The position numbers and the translations under genes are program-made. Shown here in pieces: positions 8,032 to 16,609 of a DNA stretch of 64,000 bases. Source of the stretch: an uncultured Lachnospiraceae bacterium (GTDB taxonomy: Bacteria > Bacillota > Clostridia > Lachnospirales > Lachnospiraceae); the NCBI GenBank assembly GCA_910578645.1, contig CAJTQI010000008.1, positions 62,001 through 126,000 on the forward strand. Direction: 5' to 3'. Below the pieces are notes generated by a model. The model made no database searches, was not told the DNA's origin, and saw only the letters and a program-made list of their open reading frames with translations. Numbering within the stretch: the stretch's first letter is position 1; every line of letters starts with the position of its first letter.

Positions 8032-9426
8032 TCAGCCGCCCATATTAAACTCTACAGTTTCCTGCGCTGTTTTTATTTCAGCATCAATATCAGCGCCCTG
8101 CTGACAGACATTGGATAATGCAACACCTACTGCGTCACGTGCATCATAGTAGTATGCGCCTGTGATGTTGGAAGGAGTCTGTGTAGCGTATTCAACAATC
8201 TTAGCATAAATAGCATCGCCGCCGAAGAAATCAACAGGCTGTGCATATGCTTCGGATTCACCTGCGGGTGCCCAAGTTGCCAAAGCGCCTTTGGAGATAA
8301 CGTCATCATACAGCTCAGTGCTTCCTGCAAATGTAGAATTCATGAAGTCTACAGCTAAATCAACTTTCTGGCAGTTGGATGTGATTGCCCAAGAAGAACC
8401 GCCGTTGTTGGAGTAGTTAGTAGCGCCGGAGATGGTGTCGAGCTTAGGCATGTTGGTAAGGGCCCATTTACCGGACTGGTCTTCTACAGGAGTGATACTT
8501 GCCATAATCCAGCATCCGTTCATAGCGCTTGCAGCCGTACCATTGTTGAGGGAAGCGATATACTGGTCCCAATCGGTTACTTCTACAAGAGTACCGTCCT
8601 TAACCATCTGTACATAAATGTTCATGATTTCTTTCAGCTCTGCATTGCCGTCGATATTTACGGTACCGTCAGCATTGAACAGGGAAGAACCGCAGGACTG
8701 CAGCATCATCATAACCTGGTCAGGTGAACCTGCCTGAGCGGTCAGCATCGGAACGCCGGTCTTCTCCAGAACGACTTTTGCTTTCTCCATGTAATCCGAC
8801 CATGTGACATCTGTGAAATCGTCAACTGTAAATCCGGCCTGCTCAAGAATATCGGTACGTACACAGTTGATAACAGTACCGTTGTCAAACGGAATACCGT
8901 AATTCTTGCCATCGATGGTAGAATAAGCTACTTTTGCAGATGAGAACTGTGAAAAATCAATTCCTGAGCTTGTCAGGTCAGTGTATACGTCAGGATAGTT
9001 GATTACGTATTTCTGGAACGAATTATCCTGCATTAAAAGGATGTCGGGCAGTGTGCTTAAGTCGCCCGCGGAAACTGCCGTGGTGATACGTGTCTCGATA
9101 TCATCGGACTGTACTTCGCTTACTTCTACTTTGAACCCTTCATGGTCTTTTGCGTAGATTTCAGCCGCTTTGTTGATTGCGTACACATTGAAGTTCGGGT
9201 CCCACGTCCAAACTGTCAGGGTGTTGTCGTCAGCGGAAGCTCCTTCCGTAACGGCTGTGCCGTCATCTGCAGGTGCGGCATCTGAGCCTGTATCTGCAGG
9301 CGCGTTCTCCGTTGCTGCCTCCCCACTGTCTGCTGCACTATCGCCGCCGTTTGACCCGCCGCCGCATGCGGTGAGGGAAGCGACCATTGCCATAGTCAGT
9401 AATACGGATATTACTTTTTTCTTCAT
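8032..9426 (-). CDS. Extracellular sugar-binding lipoprotein (ABC transporter)
   Basis: A 464-residue solute-binding protein. The signal peptide ends in the lipobox LTAC with the lipid-carrying Cys21, followed by a long Gly/Ser/Ala/Asp-rich linker (about residues 22-67) and then the mature family 1 binding domain starting at NTLTVWTWDPNF. The type II signal peptide means it is anchored to the outer face of the membrane, where it hands sugar to the two permeases encoded downstream. Its operon faces the beta-galactosidase and hexosaminidase genes across two AraC genes, which points to a galactose- or GlcNAc-containing oligosaccharide. A promoter-like extended -10 lies upstream. The ligand itself cannot be read from the sequence. 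Confidence 0.9.
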   Translation of the reverse strand: MKKKVISVLLTMAMVASLTACGGGSNGGDSAADSGEAATENAPADTGSDAAPADDGTAVTEGASADDNTLTVWTWDPNFNVYAINKAAEIYAKDHEGFKVEVSEVQSDDIETRITTAVSAGDLSTLPDILLMQDNSFQKYVINYPDVYTDLTSSGIDFSQFSSAKVAYSTIDGKNYGIPFDNGTVINCVRTDILEQAGFTVDDFTDVTWSDYMEKAKVVLEKTGVPMLTAQAGSPDQVMMMLQSCGSSLFNADGTVNIDGNAELKEIMNIYVQMVKDGTLVEVTDWDQYIASLNNGTAASAMNGCWIMASITPVEDQSGKWALTNMPKLDTISGATNYSNNGGSSWAITSNCQKVDLAVDFMNSTFAGSTELYDDVISKGALATWAPAGESEAYAQPVDFFGGDAIYAKIVEYATQTPSNITGAYYYDARDAVGVALSNVCQQGADIDAEIKTAQETVEFNMGG

Positions 9427-9543
9427 CTTATTTCCTCCCTATGAGTTATGATTTTGCCTATTTTGACCATATAATCAAACGTATTCAACAGTTTATCCGT
9501 CAATATGTCGAATTTATGGAGTTTAAATAAACAATTCTTGTAC

Positions 9544-9573
9544 ATTATAGCATAGGGTATTTTTGCTGTGTTG
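9544..9573 (-). promoter_or_regulatory. Promoter of the transporter operon, weak -35
   Basis: On the minus strand TGCTATAAT (9544-9552) is a perfect extended -10, while the -35 position has no good match. A strong -10 with a poor -35 fits activation by one of the neighbouring AraC regulators. The transcript would have a leader of about 110 nt. Confidence 0.5.
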
Positions 9574-9604
9574 CTATATTCAAACATAAACTGTGCAAAA
9601 ACAA

Positions 9605-10525
9605 TCATCTGTCGGATGTGTCTTTTTGACGGTCAGGGTCGTATCTTTCAGGATGCTTTCTGAACTGCTGTGGGGAGATGCCTGTAATTTGCTTAAAATT
9701 GCGGTTAAAAGTGGACAAAGTTGTAAAACCGGACCTGGAAGCGATGGTATTGATAGAGTTGTTTGTCCGAAGCAGCTCGTAACATGCTTTTTTGATACGC
9801 ATCTGGTTAATAAATTTAACCGGAGACATTTTCATATATTCCAGGAAGACTCTTCTGAAATGTACTTCGCTGATATGGCATAGTTGGGCAAGGTCTTTGA
9901 TTTTAAAGGGATGCTCCAGTTCCCTGGCGATGTAATCCAAGGCCGGAGATATGATGGTATTGTCTGTTGTACCGGAGGGAAATTCATTTTCCGCTGCGGC
10001 CTTGTTCCATCTTGCTATGCGCATGAGCAGGGCCAGGGTCAGGCCTTTGGCCTCTTCCTGGTATAATTCTTTCTGTTCCCGCATAACTTCGATGATTTTA
10101 CGGATTAAGGCGGCAGTTTCCTGATGGTCTGCAACCTTGACAAGATGTGTTCTGCAGCTGATATCAGAAATCAGTTTTCCGAATTGGGGGGGGGTATTTT
10201 TGTATAGGGAAGATAACAGTTCATTGACGTCAATCAGCAGATATTCCCAAAAACAGTTGGCTTCATCTGTGATTTTAGTCATATGCGGGACGGTTGACGG
10301 AATGATTGTGAACATATTACCTCTGTAAGGGACAACCTCATTTCCCAGGGTCATACTGCCATATCCATAATAACAGTATCCGATTTCCATATAGTTATGG
10401 AAATGGAGACTGTCTTGTTTGCTGCTGCCGTCCGGCGGGTAATTCTGCTCTAACATGGCAACGACCGCATTGCCAAGGGGCATATTGTAAGTTCTGTAAC
10501 TGATTGGCTGTGTCTGTCTGTTCAT
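9605..10525 (-). CDS. AraC-family regulator 1
   Basis: A 306-residue regulator. The N-terminal cupin-type sensor domain is seen in LHFHNYMEIGYCYYGYGSMTLGNEVVPYRGNM-like sequence (about residues 41-75). The C-terminal part has the two helix-turn-helix motifs of AraC proteins (IKDLAQLCHISEVHFRRVF and the NSINTIASRSGFTTLSTFNR region), ending near residue 295. It lies directly upstream of the transporter operon on the same strand and 41 bp after the second AraC gene, so the two regulators may share a transcript. It is the natural candidate activator of the importer. The effector is unknown. Confidence 0.88.
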   Translation of the reverse strand: MNRQTQPISYRTYNMPLGNAVVAMLEQNYPPDGSSKQDSLHFHNYMEIGYCYYGYGSMTLGNEVVPYRGNMFTIIPSTVPHMTKITDEANCFWEYLLIDVNELLSSLYKNTPPQFGKLISDISCRTHLVKVADHQETAALIRKIIEVMREQKELYQEEAKGLTLALLMRIARWNKAAAENEFPSGTTDNTIISPALDYIARELEHPFKIKDLAQLCHISEVHFRRVFLEYMKMSPVKFINQMRIKKACYELLRTNNSINTIASRSGFTTLSTFNRNFKQITGISPQQFRKHPERYDPDRQKDTSDR

Positions 10526-10566
10526 ATGGGACGCTATATTCCTTTCTGGTGATATGCATTTTCTAT

Positions 10567-11433
10567 CTATTCTTTTCGGTAACGGGAAGGGGACATTCCT
10601 GTCTGTTTACGGAAAATTCTGCTAAAATAGAGAGGGTTTTCGTATCCGGCAAGTGCGCTGATTTCCTGAATAGAATAATTTGTATTCTTGAGAAGTTCCT
10701 TTGCTTTGTTGATGCGGATGGAAGTAATGTACTGCATAGGAGTCATTCCCATATAATGTTTGAAGCTGCGGATAAACCAACTGACGCTCATATGATGTTC
10801 TTGCGCATATTGCTCAATGGAGATATTACTGGTGAATGACTCATTAAAGAAATATACGGCGGCTTCCATATGTTTTTGATATTTGCATTTTTGGACGGAA
10901 TATTCCAGTTGGTTTCTTTGGATAAGGGAGAAAAGCTGGTGCAAATAAAAGCACAGAAGTTCTTCAAAACATGGACGTTTTAGTTGCAGTTCCAGAATCA
11001 TTTGCCGGAAAAGTTCCAGATAATGAAAAGAGATGCCGCAAAAGAGGATATGGGTGCCTGCGAATCCGATTTTGTCCAAAAGCAGTCCGGCCTCATAACC
11101 TGAAAAGTGAACCCAATAAACTTCCGGCATGTCCTTGGCGTAATAGTAATATTCCTGGCTTTCACCTGGGCGGTAGAGTACCATGCATCCGGCCGGCACT
11201 TCCTTTAATCCGCCGTCCAGGCGGAAGAAGGCTTTCCCTGAGGAAATGTACAAAAGTTGGTAATCCTTGCGCCCTTCGGGTCGTAAAGTCGGCATCACGG
11301 ACAACTGGAACAGGCGGTAAATTCCACAGCTCAAAACAGTTAAAGCGTTGTGCGTGTCTTCTATTTCTATATCTGCATCATTCAAATAACCTGTGTTTGA
11401 ATACATTGACGGCTCCTTTGCCGGAACATTCAT
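10567..11433 (-). CDS. AraC-family regulator 2
   Basis: A 288-residue AraC protein with an N-terminal cupin-like domain (DYQLLYISSGKAFFRLDGG about residues 57-75) and C-terminal tandem helix-turn-helix domain (ISIEQYAQEHHMSVSWFIR and YSIQEISALAGYENPLYFS), ending in the typical FRKQTGMSPSRYRK. It is transcribed away from the lacZ-type gene at 11587; the 150 bp between them hold a promoter in each direction. It therefore probably senses the sugar and controls the glycosidase genes, possibly the importer as well. ATG 11406 is an alternative start. Confidence 0.88.
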   Translation of the reverse strand: MNVPAKEPSMYSNTGYLNDADIEIEDTHNALTVLSCGIYRLFQLSVMPTLRPEGRKDYQLLYISSGKAFFRLDGGLKEVPAGCMVLYRPGESQEYYYYAKDMPEVYWVHFSGYEAGLLLDKIGFAGTHILFCGISFHYLELFRQMILELQLKRPCFEELLCFYLHQLFSLIQRNQLEYSVQKCKYQKHMEAAVYFFNESFTSNISIEQYAQEHHMSVSWFIRSFKHYMGMTPMQYITSIRINKAKELLKNTNYSIQEISALAGYENPLYFSRIFRKQTGMSPSRYRKE

Positions 11434-11469
11434 TTACAGGACGGTCCGGCGGCTGTTTTGATAACGACC

Positions 11470-11498
11470 ATTGTATCATTTTGTGCATATTTTGTCCA
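11470..11498 (-). promoter_or_regulatory. Promoter of the AraC 2 gene
   Basis: On the minus strand TGGACA (11493-11498), a 17 bp spacer and TACAAT (11470-11475) preceded by TG form a near-consensus extended -10 promoter, about 40 bp before the start codon. Confidence 0.55.
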
Positions 11499-11531
11499 AT
11501 ACTGGCTATAGCTTTTCCCATTCCTTTTACA

Positions 11532-11537
11532 TATAAT
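11532..11537 (+). promoter_or_regulatory. -10 box of the glycosidase operon, no clear -35
   Basis: A perfect TATAAT lies 49 bp upstream of the LacZ start codon. No -35 match is seen at the right distance, which suggests activator dependence, most likely on the divergently encoded AraC protein. Confidence 0.45.
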
Positions 11538-11586
11538 GTAGACATAGTGCTAGAAATCCAAAGACGAAAAAATGGAGGATTTTAAT

Positions 11587-14500
11587 ATGATTGTACCAAA
11601 ATATTATGAAGATTTGAGCGTACTTCACAAGAATACGATGCCTGACAGGGCTTACTATATCCCGTCATCTGCCAGGATGGAAAAGGGGCCGGTGGAAAGG
11701 CAGGAGTCAGACCGCTTTATGCTGCTGTCCGGTACATGGAAATTCCGCTACTTTGCCAGCATCTATGATGTGAAGGACGCATTTTATGAAGAGGGGTATG
11801 ATACGTCCGGATTCGATACGGTGACTGTGCCGGGAGTATGGCAAAATTACGGATATGACAGGCACCAGTACACCAATACCCGCTATCCGTTCCCGATGGA
11901 CCCGCCCTATGTACCCCATGAGAATCCGTGCGGAGAGTACCTGTGCAATTTTATGTATCATAAAGATGCCAGGGCGCCTAAGGCTTTCCTGAATTTTGAA
12001 GGCGTGGATTCTTGCTTCTATGTGTGGGTGAACGGCTCTTTTGTGGGATACAGCCAGGTGTCCCATTCCACCAGTGAATTTGATGTGACAGACTTTGTGA
12101 AAGAAGGTGCGAATACGCTGTCTGTTCTTGTCCTGAAATGGTGTGACGGAAGTTATATGGAAGACCAGGACAAATTTAGGATGAGCGGTATTTTCCGGGA
12201 CGTATATTTGCTCAGGAGACCGGAAGAAGGAATCTTTGATTATTTTGTGAAAGCGGCGCCCACTGAAGATTATAGGGGAGGCAGTATTGAGATTACGTGT
12301 CTGTATCAGAATAAAGAGACGAAGACGACGGCAACTTTATTTGATGGGGAGGGAAAACAGGTAGCAAAGAGCCAGGCGCAGGGTGGTAAAGTGTCTATGC
12401 AAGTGGAGAATGCACACCTGTGGAATGCGGAGGAGCCTTATCTGTATACTCTAGTCTTGGAGACAGAGGACGAGACTATCACAGACTATGTAGGAATCCG
12501 TGAGATACATACGAAAGATGGCATTTTATATATCAATGGCGTGAAAGTGAAATTCCACGGCACGAACCGGCACGACAGCGACCCCGTTACGGGATTTACC
12601 ATAAGCAAAGAGCAGATTATGAAAGATTTGCGGTTGATGAAGGAGCACAATATCAATGCCATCCGTACAAGCCATTATCCCAATGCACCCTGGTGTTACC
12701 AGTTATATGACCGCCTGGGATTCTATGTCATCGACGAGGCGGACAACGAAAGCCACGGCACGGCAGATATCTATCAAAAAGATATAGGCTGGGAAGAACG
12801 GGCGAAGCTCTGGAACGAGGCCATTGCGGACAATCCGGCATTTACGGAATCCACGTTGGACAGGACGAGGCGGTGCGTGGAGCGTGACAAGAACCGTCCC
12901 AGTGTCGTGATTTGGTCTATGGGCAATGAGTGTGCATATGGATGCACTTTTGAGGAGGCGCTAAGATGGACAAAGGAATTTGACCCGACCCGTCTGGCTC
13001 ATTTTGAGAGCTCCCGGTATGTGTCCGACAAGCGCAAATACGATTACAGCAATATTGACATATACAGCCGTATGTATCCTGCCCTTGAGGAGATTCATGA
13101 CTATTTTGAGAAGGATGGGACGAAGCCCTATGTGATGTGCGAAGTCTGCCATGCCATGGGCAACGGCCCTGGGGATTTGGAAGATTATTTTCAGACCATA
13201 CGGCAATATGACGGCGCCTGCGGCGGGTTTATCTGGGAATGGTGCGACCATGCCATCGATTTAGGTAAGACCATAGAAGGCAAGAAAATGTATGCCTACG
13301 GCGGCGACCATGAAGAATATCCCCAGGATGGCAATTTCTGTATGGACGGACTTGTTTATCCTGACCGCACACCCCATACCGGCCTGTTAGAGCACAAGAA
13401 TGTGTACCGTCCGGCGAGAATCGTGGACTACAATCCGCACAACGGGGAAGTGACAATGCACAATTATATGGATTTCCTCAACCTGAAGGACTATTGCGAA
13501 GTGCATTATGAACTGCTTTGTGACGGAACGGTGGTGGAGCAGGGCAGCATCGGGGAGATGGGTCTTGTGGACATTCCGGCCCATGGGGAAAAGAATGTGC
13601 CGGTTTCGTTTATGGTTCCTGAGCGGGGGAAATGTTTCCTGAAAGTTTCTTATTATCTGCGAAAAGCTACGGAAGTCCTTCCTGAAGGGTTCCTTCTTGG
13701 ATTCGAGGAGGTGGCCGTAAAGACGGCGGACAATGCAAACCAGAAAGTAAAAGAACTCTTTGGAGCCAGTGAAAAAGAGGGCACATTTCATGTGCAGGAA
13801 GACGACCGTATGCTGACCATATCCACGTCGCAGTTTTGCTATACGTATAACAAACTGACAGGTGTGTTTGACGGGATGGTTTACGGGAATGCCGCTCTTT
13901 TTGAGCGGCCTATGGAATATAACATCTGGAGAGCGCCTACAGACAATGACCGCAATATCAAGCATGACTGGATGGAAGCACAGTATGACCGCATTGTGGC
14001 CAGGGCTTATGAAACGAAGGTGGAAAGCAGTGCGTGTGAAGTTAGGATTGAGACAAAACTGTCCATAGCCGCTATCTATATTCAGAGGATTCTGGATATA
14101 AAGGCGAGCTGGACAATCAAGGCGGACGGTGTTGTGGATGTGGCCTTTGCAGTGGAGAAGAATCCGGATTTCCCGTTCCTCCCCAGATTCGGGCTGCGTA
14201 TGTTCTTACCCAAATCTATGGATAAGGTGAACTATTGCGGCATCGGGCCGTGGGAGAGCTATATTGACAAGCGGTGGGCAGGCTACCACGGTGTGTTTGA
14301 TGCGGATGTGAAGTCCTTGCATGAAGATTATGTGAGGCCCCAGGAGAATGGAAGCCACCATGACTGTGACTATGTGACAGTGTACGGTAAAAGGCCGTCG
14401 TTTACTGTGGCGGGCAAGGAGACGTTTTCTTTTAATGCGTCTGTCTATACGCAGGAAGAATTGACCCGGAAGGCCCATAACTATGAGCTTGTGGAATCGC

Positions 14501-14637
14501 CTTATACGGTATTGTGCGTAGATTACCGCCAGAGTGGGATGGGCTCTAATAGCTGTGGCCCGCAGCTGATGGAGAAATACAGGTTAAACGACAGGGAATT
14601 TGAATTTAGCGTGCGTTTGAAACCGGAGATATTATAA
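11587..14637 (+). CDS. Beta-galactosidase, GH2, long LacZ form
   Basis: A 1016-residue retaining beta-galactosidase with the full GH2 order: sugar-binding jelly roll (about 45-210), immunoglobulin-like domain (215-305), TIM barrel (306-600), second beta domain and the C-terminal Bgal_small_N domain (about 730-1010). The acid/base is Glu448 in WSMGNE, and the nucleophile is Glu519 in CEVCHAMGN. There is no signal peptide, so it acts in the cytoplasm on imported sugar. The start is ATG 11587, eight bases after GGAGG; the ATG at 11572 would place that site inside the gene. It is first in an operon-like row with a GH20 enzyme and LacL/LacM, and faces the AraC gene. A second beta-galactosidase in the same cluster suggests different linkage preferences. 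Confidence 0.93.
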   Translation: MIVPKYYEDLSVLHKNTMPDRAYYIPSSARMEKGPVERQESDRFMLLSGTWKFRYFASIYDVKDAFYEEGYDTSGFDTVTVPGVWQNYGYDRHQYTNTRYPFPMDPPYVPHENPCGEYLCNFMYHKDARAPKAFLNFEGVDSCFYVWVNGSFVGYSQVSHSTSEFDVTDFVKEGANTLSVLVLKWCDGSYMEDQDKFRMSGIFRDVYLLRRPEEGIFDYFVKAAPTEDYRGGSIEITCLYQNKETKTTATLFDGEGKQVAKSQAQGGKVSMQVENAHLWNAEEPYLYTLVLETEDETITDYVGIREIHTKDGILYINGVKVKFHGTNRHDSDPVTGFTISKEQIMKDLRLMKEHNINAIRTSHYPNAPWCYQLYDRLGFYVIDEADNESHGTADIYQKDIGWEERAKLWNEAIADNPAFTESTLDRTRRCVERDKNRPSVVIWSMGNECAYGCTFEEALRWTKEFDPTRLAHFESSRYVSDKRKYDYSNIDIYSRMYPALEEIHDYFEKDGTKPYVMCEVCHAMGNGPGDLEDYFQTIRQYDGACGGFIWEWCDHAIDLGKTIEGKKMYAYGGDHEEYPQDGNFCMDGLVYPDRTPHTGLLEHKNVYRPARIVDYNPHNGEVTMHNYMDFLNLKDYCEVHYELLCDGTVVEQGSIGEMGLVDIPAHGEKNVPVSFMVPERGKCFLKVSYYLRKATEVLPEGFLLGFEEVAVKTADNANQKVKELFGASEKEGTFHVQEDDRMLTISTSQFCYTYNKLTGVFDGMVYGNAALFERPMEYNIWRAPTDNDRNIKHDWMEAQYDRIVARAYETKVESSACEVRIETKLSIAAIYIQRILDIKASWTIKADGVVDVAFAVEKNPDFPFLPRFGLRMFLPKSMDKVNYCGIGPWESYIDKRWAGYHGVFDADVKSLHEDYVRPQENGSHHDCDYVTVYGKRPSFTVAGKETFSFNASVYTQEELTRKAHNYELVESPYTVLCVDYRQSGMGSNSCGPQLMEKYRLNDREFEFSVRLKPEIL

Positions 14638-14641
14638 AACT

Positions 14642-14669
14642 AGATGTATCCTTCTGTTTACTGAGGGTA
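14642..14669 (+). repeat. Half copy of the palindrome found at 42961-43008
   Basis: The sequence between the LacZ and GH20 genes ending in TTTACTGAGGGTA resembles the right half of the 21 bp palindrome at 42961-43008 (ending TTCACTGAGGGTA) over about 28 bases with a few differences. The left half is missing. It may be the relic of a dispersed repeat; chance cannot be fully excluded. Confidence 0.35.
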
Positions 14670-14701
14670 CTGAAAAATAAAGAGAAAGATTGGAGAACGA
14701 T

Positions 14702-16519
14702 ATGTACATTATACCGGAACCACAAGAAATGAATCGAGGAGAAGGGTGTTATACCGTTACTTTTGACCGGAAAATTGTGATTGCGTCATCCTGTGGGGTG
14801 AACGTATATGAGTACGGGAAACTGTTGCAGGAAGAACTGCGCGCCTGTACCGGATATGGACTTTCCATCACCCGGGGAGGTTCGTGTAAAGCGGCCGTAA
14901 CGTTGTCTGTGGACAGTACAATGGGAGAAGAGGAGTATCGTCTGGATGTACAGGAGGACGGTATCCGGATTGCAGGCGGCGCAGACAGGGGCGTGCTGTA
15001 CGGCGTACAGACACTGCGCCAGATAGTCAGGCAGGAAGGGGTATGCATTCCCTACGTCACTGTCCATGATTATCCGGCAATCAAGAACAGGGGATTTTAC
15101 CATGATGTGACCAGAGGAAGGATACCTACTCTTTCCTATTTAAAAAAGCTGGCCGACAATATAGCTTTTTACAAGATGAATCAGCTTCAGCTCTATATCG
15201 AACATACCTATTTATTCGAAGGCTTGAGCGAAATGTGGAGGGATGATACGCCGCTTACCGCACAAGACATTCTGGAATTTGATGCTTATTGCAGGAAACT
15301 CAATATTGAACTGGTTCCGAATATTTCCTGTTTCGGACATCTGTACAAGCTGCTTCGGACGAAGACTTATGAACACTTGTGCGAGATTCCTGAGCCCCGC
15401 AAGGAGCCTTTTGGGCTTAGGGACCGGATGATGCACCATACAATCAATGTGTCCGATGAGGAGAGCCTTGCCCTTATAAAGAGCCTGATTGACCAGTTTA
15501 TGCCGCTATTTACCTCAGAACATTTCAATATCGGCGCCGACGAAACTTTTGATTTAGGAAAAGGCAAAAATTTGCAAAGAGCGGAACAAATCGGAATGGA
15601 CCGGCTGTATATAGATTTTGTCAAAGAGCTCTGCGAATATGTGGTATCCAAAGGCAAAAAACCGATGTTCTGGGGAGACATTATCTGTGATTTCCCACAG
15701 GTTATTAAAGAACTTCCCGAAGAGACCATCTGTCTGAATTGGGGATACGAGAAGGAGCAGAGCGATGAATCTACCAGGAAGCTTGCGGCTGCGGGGGCGG
15801 TACAGTATAACTGCCCTGGGGTGAGCGGATGGAACCAGTTTGTAAACAGACTGGATGTGGCCTACGAGAATATCAAGAGGATGTGCAGCTATGCGCTGCA
15901 GTACGGGACAGAAGGCGTCCTGACAACAGATTGGGGAGATTACGGACATATCAACCATCCTGATTTCGGGATTCCGGGCAGGATATACGGCGCGGCTTTC
16001 TCGTGGAACCGGAATATTCCCGATTTTGAGGAGATAAACAGAAAAATTTCCCGTGTAGAATTTGGCGATGTTTCGGAGAAGCTGGTGAGCGTGATGGCGG
16101 AGATTCCCTCCTGCCAGGTATTTAACTGGGAAGAGGCGGTCCGCTATATAGAATGTAAGACGCCTGCGCCCACGGCGGATGAACTGGCAGGTATAAAAGA
16201 AGCGCTGCAAAATCTGGAGCGTATCGCAGATACATTACGGCATATGACACCGGGGCTGTCAGGGCAGACTCTTTCCCTGGTACATGCCTGTCTGGTGGCT
16301 ATCCGGGGAATCGAACTGTTCCAGAAGATTGGCGTGGCGCTCAGCGCGCGGGATTACCATACGGAGCCGGTTCTGGATGTCGAAGGAGGCGTATTGGCGC
16401 AGGAGTTAGAGGAGTGGTTTATGTACTATAAAGAAGTATGGAGAAGCGTGAGCAGGGAATCGGAGCTGTATCAGTTGCAGGATGTGATTTTTTGCTATGC
16501 GGATTTGCTTCGGGATTAA
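14702..16519 (+). CDS. Beta-N-acetylhexosaminidase, GH20, cytoplasmic
   Basis: A 605-residue GH20 enzyme that releases terminal beta-linked GlcNAc or GalNAc by substrate-assisted catalysis. It has the N-terminal GH20b alpha/beta domain (about 1-115), the catalytic barrel beginning at AIKNRGFYHDVTRGRIP, the Asp280-Glu281 catalytic pair in NIGADETFDLG, and an extra C-terminal helical region of about 150 residues. There is no signal peptide, so substrates must be imported. ATG 14702 is chosen because GGAG lies seven bases upstream; a TTG at 14690 is in frame but overlaps that site. Placed between two beta-galactosidases, it could trim GlcNAc after galactose removal. A lacto-N-biosidase role is less likely without an export signal. 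Confidence 0.9.
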   Translation: MYIIPEPQEMNRGEGCYTVTFDRKIVIASSCGVNVYEYGKLLQEELRACTGYGLSITRGGSCKAAVTLSVDSTMGEEEYRLDVQEDGIRIAGGADRGVLYGVQTLRQIVRQEGVCIPYVTVHDYPAIKNRGFYHDVTRGRIPTLSYLKKLADNIAFYKMNQLQLYIEHTYLFEGLSEMWRDDTPLTAQDILEFDAYCRKLNIELVPNISCFGHLYKLLRTKTYEHLCEIPEPRKEPFGLRDRMMHHTINVSDEESLALIKSLIDQFMPLFTSEHFNIGADETFDLGKGKNLQRAEQIGMDRLYIDFVKELCEYVVSKGKKPMFWGDIICDFPQVIKELPEETICLNWGYEKEQSDESTRKLAAAGAVQYNCPGVSGWNQFVNRLDVAYENIKRMCSYALQYGTEGVLTTDWGDYGHINHPDFGIPGRIYGAAFSWNRNIPDFEEINRKISRVEFGDVSEKLVSVMAEIPSCQVFNWEEAVRYIECKTPAPTADELAGIKEALQNLERIADTLRHMTPGLSGQTLSLVHACLVAIRGIELFQKIGVALSARDYHTEPVLDVEGGVLAQELEEWFMYYKEVWRSVSRESELYQLQDVIFCYADLLRD

Positions 16520-16530
16520 GTAAAAGCAGG

Positions 16531-16558
16531 GGGTATGCCCTAAAAGGCATACCCTTTG
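16531..16558 (+). terminator. Hairpin between GH20 and lacL genes
   Basis: A perfect 9 bp stem (16531-16539 with 16546-16554) and 6 nt loop is followed only by TTTG. The weak T tail suggests partial termination or mRNA processing, not a full stop of the operon. Confidence 0.5.
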
Positions 16559-16609
16559 TGAAAGAAAATGAAAGACAAAATAGTTAGTTTCCAGGAAGGA
16601 GGTTATACA